From Streptomyces sp. NBC_01298 (GTDB lineage: Bacteria > Actinomycetota > Actinomycetes > Streptomycetales > Streptomycetaceae): a stretch of 64,000 nucleotides of DNA. Each line of letters starts with the position of its first letter. The first letter of the stretch is position 1. The notes beneath the pieces are model-generated. The model saw nothing but the letters and a program-made list of their open reading frames with translations. It searched no databases and was not told where the DNA came from. A program made the translations under genes and the position numbers. Location: NCBI RefSeq assembly GCF_035978755.1, contig NZ_CP108414.1, positions 6,882,001 to 6,946,000 on the forward strand, given 5' to 3'. Positions 61,064-64,000 of the stretch are shown here, one piece after another.

Positions 61064-62107
61064 ATGCGCGCCACCGTCATCCACGCCCCGCACGACATCC
61101 GCGTGGAGGAGGTGCCCGACGCTGCGATCCAGCGCCCCGAGGACGCCGTCGTCCGCGTCCTGCGCGCCTGCATCTGCGGCAGCGACCTCTGGGCCTACCG
61201 CGGCGAGGCCAAGCGCCAGCCGGGCCAGCGGATCGGGCACGAGTTCCTCGGCATCGTCGAGGAGACCGGCTCCGCAGTCTCGGGCCTGAGCGCCGGAGAC
61301 CTCGTCGTCGCCCCCTTCATGTGGTCCGACGGCACCTGCGCCTACTGCGTCGAGGGCCTCTACACCTCCTGTGAGCACGGCGGCTTCTGGGGCTCGGTCG
61401 GCCACGACGGCGGCCAGGGCGAGGCCGTCCGGGTCCCGCACGCCGACGGCACGCTGGTGAAGCTGCCCGCCGACGCCGCCTCCGACGACCACCTGCTGAC
61501 CGCGCTCCTCGCGCTGTCCGACGTCATGGGCACCGGCCACCACGCCGCGCTCGGCGCGGGGGTCCGCAAGGGCTCCACGGTCGCCGTCGTCGGCGACGGC
61601 GCGGTCGGCCTGTGCGGGGTCCTCGCGGCCAAGCGCCTGGGCGCCGACCGGATCATCGCACTGGGCCGGCACGCCGTCCGTACGGACATCGCCAAGCTCT
61701 TCGGAGCCACCGACGTGGTCGCCGAGCGCGGCGAGGCCGCCGAGGCGGCCGTGCGCGAGCTCACCGGCGGCCAGGGCGCCCACTCCGTCATCGAGGCGGT
61801 CGGCACCGAGCAGTCCATGCGCACCGCGGTGAACATCGCCCGCGACGGCGGGGCCATCGGCTACGTCGGCGTGCCGCACGGCAGCGGCACCGGCCTCGAC
61901 CTCGGTGTCATGTTCGACCGCAACCTCACCCTGCGGGGCGGGGTCGCGCCGGTCCGCGCGTACATCCCCGAGCTGCTCGCGGACGTGCTCAGCGGTGCGA
62001 TCGACCCGTCGCCGGTCTTCGACCGGGCCGTCACCCTGGACGAGGTCCCGGAGGGCTACCGGGCGATGGACGACCGCAGCGCGCTGAAGGTCATGATCAA
62101 GCCCTGA
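61064..62107 (+). CDS. Zinc-dependent alcohol dehydrogenase (MDR family)
   Basis: 347 residues. The catalytic zinc site is C-x-x-D-L.. as CICGSDLWAYRG, G-H-E in RIGHEFLGIVEE, and structural-like Cys DGTCAYCVEGLYTSCEHG. The NAD(P) site is VAVVGDGAVGLCGVLAAKRLG. This matches the formaldehyde/alcohol dehydrogenase type of zinc MDR proteins. It reduces or oxidises alcohols with NAD(P). ATG 61064 follows ggagg. It is 18 bases after the lysoplasmalogenase gene and ends before a strong terminator, so it probably belongs to the same operon. The substrate, maybe an aldehyde released from a lipid, is unknown. Confidence 0.92.
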   Translation: MRATVIHAPHDIRVEEVPDAAIQRPEDAVVRVLRACICGSDLWAYRGEAKRQPGQRIGHEFLGIVEETGSAVSGLSAGDLVVAPFMWSDGTCAYCVEGLYTSCEHGGFWGSVGHDGGQGEAVRVPHADGTLVKLPADAASDDHLLTALLALSDVMGTGHHAALGAGVRKGSTVAVVGDGAVGLCGVLAAKRLGADRIIALGRHAVRTDIAKLFGATDVVAERGEAAEAAVRELTGGQGAHSVIEAVGTEQSMRTAVNIARDGGAIGYVGVPHGSGTGLDLGVMFDRNLTLRGGVAPVRAYIPELLADVLSGAIDPSPVFDRAVTLDEVPEGYRAMDDRSALKVMIKP

Positions 62108-62124
62108 CCGACGCGGCAACGTAC

Positions 62125-62162
62125 TGAAGGGCCGGGCGGGATGTTCCCCGCCCGGCCCTTCA
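62125..62162. terminator. Strong bidirectional terminator
   Basis: Perfect 16-bp stem tgaagggccgggcggg (62125-62140) with its complement at 62147-62162 and a 6-base loop, between the convergent dehydrogenase and subtilisin genes. Confidence 0.9.
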
Positions 62163-62193
62163 GCGTGTCAGCGTGTCAGCGGGTTCAGCCGGC

Positions 62194-63741
62194 TTACTTG
62201 ACGGCCTTCAGCGCGTCGACCACGCCGTAGCCGTCGTAGCTGTTCTGGCCCCACTTGCTGTTGCAGGTGGTGGCGTCGACCAGCACGCCCGTGGCGTCGT
62301 AGACCTGCTCGGGGCAGGCCGTCTTCGTGGCCTGGGCCTTGAGGAGCAGCTGGAGCTGCGCCGGGGTCGCCCACGGGTGGCGGCTCTTGAGCAGGGCCGC
62401 GACACCGGCGACGTGCGGGCCGGCCATCGAGGTGCCCTGCTTGTAGCCGTAGCCGCCGCCCGGGAGGGTGGACAGCACGCGGCCGTTGGCGTCCGGGGTG
62501 GCGGGTATCTGCCACTTGTCGCCGCCGGGGGCCGCGACGTCGACGACGCCCAGGCCGTAGCTGGAGTAGTACGACTTGAAGCCCTTGTCGCCGGTCGCGC
62601 TGACCGTGACCACGCCCGGGAGCTGGGTGGGCATGTCCAGGCAGACGTGCGGGTCGATCGTGCGGGGCACCGGGGTGGCGTCGTCCGGGCTGGTGTCGTC
62701 CAGGATGGCGTCGGACGCCAGGTCGTGGTTCGAGTTGCCCGCCGAGGCCACGCTGAGCACGCCCTTGCGCTCGGAGTACTGCGTCGCCCGGCTGAGGGCC
62801 TCCACCAGCGCCTTCTGGTCGTCGTCCGACTTGCAGTTGTAGAGCCAGGGGTCGACGTAGTAGCTGTTGTTGGTCACCTCGATCCCCTTCTCGGCGGCGA
62901 ACATGAAGGCGCAGACGACGGCCTCGGTGTAGAAGAGGCTGGTCGCCGGCTCGCTCACCTTGATCGCGGCCACCTGCACGCCGGGCGCCACACCGCTGAT
63001 GCCGACCCCGTTGCGCGGGGCCGCGATGGTGCCCGCCACGTGGGTGCCGTGGTCGCTGCCGTCGGCGTACGGGCGCCAGGCGCCCTCGGTGGTGTCGGCG
63101 ACGCCGCCGACACAGTTGGCGGACTGGCCCTTGGAGAAGTTCGCGGCGAGATCCGGGTGAGTGTCATCGACACCCGTGTCGATGACGCCCACCGTCACGT
63201 TCCGGCTGCCATCGTTGATCTTGTGAGCCTGGTCGGCCTTGATCGCGCGCAGGTCCCACTGGTTGGACTCCAGGGGCTCCTGCCCGGGCTCGGCCTGCGC
63301 CGAGGCCTTGGCGGCGTCCGCGTCGCTGAGGCGCTGCGTCGAGCCCTCCTCGTCGGTCTGCACGACCGACAGGGGGGCGACGCGGGTGGCGCCGACCGAG
63401 GCGAACAGGCTCCGCTGGCCGCGCAGCTGCTTGGCGAAGTCCGGGTTCTGCGAGTGGGCTACGACCACTCCGATCTGCTCATATGCGATCACCACGGTGC
63501 CACCGGCACGTTCGATCGACTTCTTCGCCTGCTTCACGCTTCCGTACGAGGTCAAGTTGGCCACGTAGGACAGCTTGGGGCCGGAGGTGTCGGGCGTGGC
63601 GGTGGCCGAGGCGTCAGCCGTGATGCCGAGCGGAGCGGCGGAGGCCGCGACCGAAGGCAGGAAGGCGAGCGAGGCCGTGAGCGCCAGGCCGACCGGAACG
63701 GCGAGAGCGCGCCGCCGGTTACCGGTTCCCAGATGAGCCAT
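62194..63741 (-). CDS. Secreted S8 (subtilisin-like) serine protease
   Basis: 515 residues. A signal peptide (RRRALAVPVGLALTASLAFLPSVAASAA) is followed by an inhibitor-like propeptide (about 40-165, VANLTSYGSVKQAKKSIERA). The catalytic triad is Asp in VGVIDTGVDDTHPD (about 190), His in GSDHGTHVAGTIA (about 229) and Ser in GTSMAGPHVAGVAALLK (about 436); the oxyanion Asn is in SVASAGNSNHD. Four to six Cys in the mature part suggest disulfides. It acts outside the cell on proteins. It reads leftward from ATG 63741 and has direct repeats upstream. Confidence 0.93.
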   Translation of the reverse strand: MAHLGTGNRRRALAVPVGLALTASLAFLPSVAASAAPLGITADASATATPDTSGPKLSYVANLTSYGSVKQAKKSIERAGGTVVIAYEQIGVVVAHSQNPDFAKQLRGQRSLFASVGATRVAPLSVVQTDEEGSTQRLSDADAAKASAQAEPGQEPLESNQWDLRAIKADQAHKINDGSRNVTVGVIDTGVDDTHPDLAANFSKGQSANCVGGVADTTEGAWRPYADGSDHGTHVAGTIAAPRNGVGISGVAPGVQVAAIKVSEPATSLFYTEAVVCAFMFAAEKGIEVTNNSYYVDPWLYNCKSDDDQKALVEALSRATQYSERKGVLSVASAGNSNHDLASDAILDDTSPDDATPVPRTIDPHVCLDMPTQLPGVVTVSATGDKGFKSYYSSYGLGVVDVAAPGGDKWQIPATPDANGRVLSTLPGGGYGYKQGTSMAGPHVAGVAALLKSRHPWATPAQLQLLLKAQATKTACPEQVYDATGVLVDATTCNSKWGQNSYDGYGVVDALKAVK

Positions 63742-63837
63742 GGGTTCTCCACATCATCGTGAAAAAGCCGTGCGGGCGCGGTCGCGCCCGACGGGTTCAT
63801 GTCACGTGAACCTAGTGCCGACGTTCGACTTCGCGCC

Positions 63838-63872
63838 ATCAGTTCGAGGAATCAGTTCGAGGAATCAGTTCC
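63838..63872. repeat. 13-bp direct repeats upstream of the protease gene
   Basis: atcagttcgagga occurs twice in tandem and then atcagttcc, starting 97 bases upstream of the protease start. They could be operator half-sites. Confidence 0.55.
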
Positions 63873-63963
63873 CAAAGAAACACACAGGTGTTGAACCGCC
63901 CCGACGCGCCGGCCGTGCCGTTGACAGGGGGATCGGCACCACCGTCCCCACACGGAGGTTGTT

Positions 63964-64000
63964 TTGTCCGCCGTCCCCGCTGTCCCCACCGCCCCCGCGT
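63964..64000 (+). CDS. Start of a further gene, cut by the window end
   Basis: A TTG at 63964 with cggaggt nine bases upstream opens a frame SAVPAVPTAPA that runs off the window. A ttgaca at 63921-63926 could be a -35 element for it. Too little is present to name it. Confidence 0.4.
   Translation, partial: MSAVPAVPTAPA

Noticed and set aside
62173..63762. 529-codon plus-strand open frame
   Set aside because: Exact antisense of the subtilisin gene, which has its full catalytic triad.

Overview
The window is a piece of a high-GC actinomycete chromosome, almost certainly Streptomyces. Codons end in G or C almost throughout, GTG starts are common, genes are often coupled by GTGA or ATGA overlaps, and many families are streptomycete ones (LAETG-anchored SCO1860-type protein, Gbn, the SCO0854-type RING protein, Asp23 cassette). 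From memory, the order gbn - pit - cobalamin genes - LAETG protein - PBP resembles the core region around SCO1839-SCO1875 of S. coelicolor. I have run no database search.

Layout. 1-8.2 kb: a secreted nuclease (cut by the window edge), an unrecognised acidic protein, a Tat-exported PhoX phosphatase behind a PHO box, a two-domain TerD protein and small genes. 8.4-14.5 kb: an aldehyde dehydrogenase divergent from an IclR regulator with a clear operator, a membrane protein, and a two-component pair whose kinase carries a one-base frameshift. 14.5-21 kb: a penicillin-binding protein, an acetyltransferase, a DsbA/FrnE protein, two class-V aminotransferases and an amidohydrolase. 21.3-33.2 kb: an LAETG surface protein, a CapA protein, and late cobalamin genes (cobC apart; cbiB-cobQ-cobaltochelatase-cobO-cobB behind a cobalamin riboswitch) with a ZIP transporter between them. 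33.3-38.5 kb: a small membrane protein and a PHO-box-controlled phosphate transporter, a hydrolase, a paralogue of the gene at 2.1 kb and a glyoxalase-like protein. 38.5-45.2 kb: a zinc peptidase, an ABC-F ATPase with a possible leader peptide, the nucleoid protein Gbn, an enoyl-CoA hydratase and a five-gene Asp23/AmaP cassette. 45.2-51 kb: an atypical SDR, SURF1, a zinc-ribbon protein, a DEDDh exonuclease and a RING-TerD protein. 51-56 kb: a TetR-controlled operon of an acetoacetate decarboxylase-like protein, an SDR and two amidohydrolase-2 proteins. 56-64 kb: a large NACHT ATPase (bacterial NLR-like), a sterol-desaturase-family protein with a lysoplasmalogenase, a zinc alcohol dehydrogenase, a subtilisin and the first codons of another gene.

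Three things stand out. A palindromic element bounded by a perfect 22-bp inverted repeat sits in frame inside cobB and recurs in two intergenic gaps. Short tandem repeat arrays occur at about ten gene boundaries, sometimes extending protein tails. Two proteins, a NACHT ATPase and a RING protein with a TerD-like end, look like immune or stress modules normally associated with eukaryotes. Phosphate (two PHO boxes) and vitamin B12 (riboswitch) are the regulatory signals most clearly readable.
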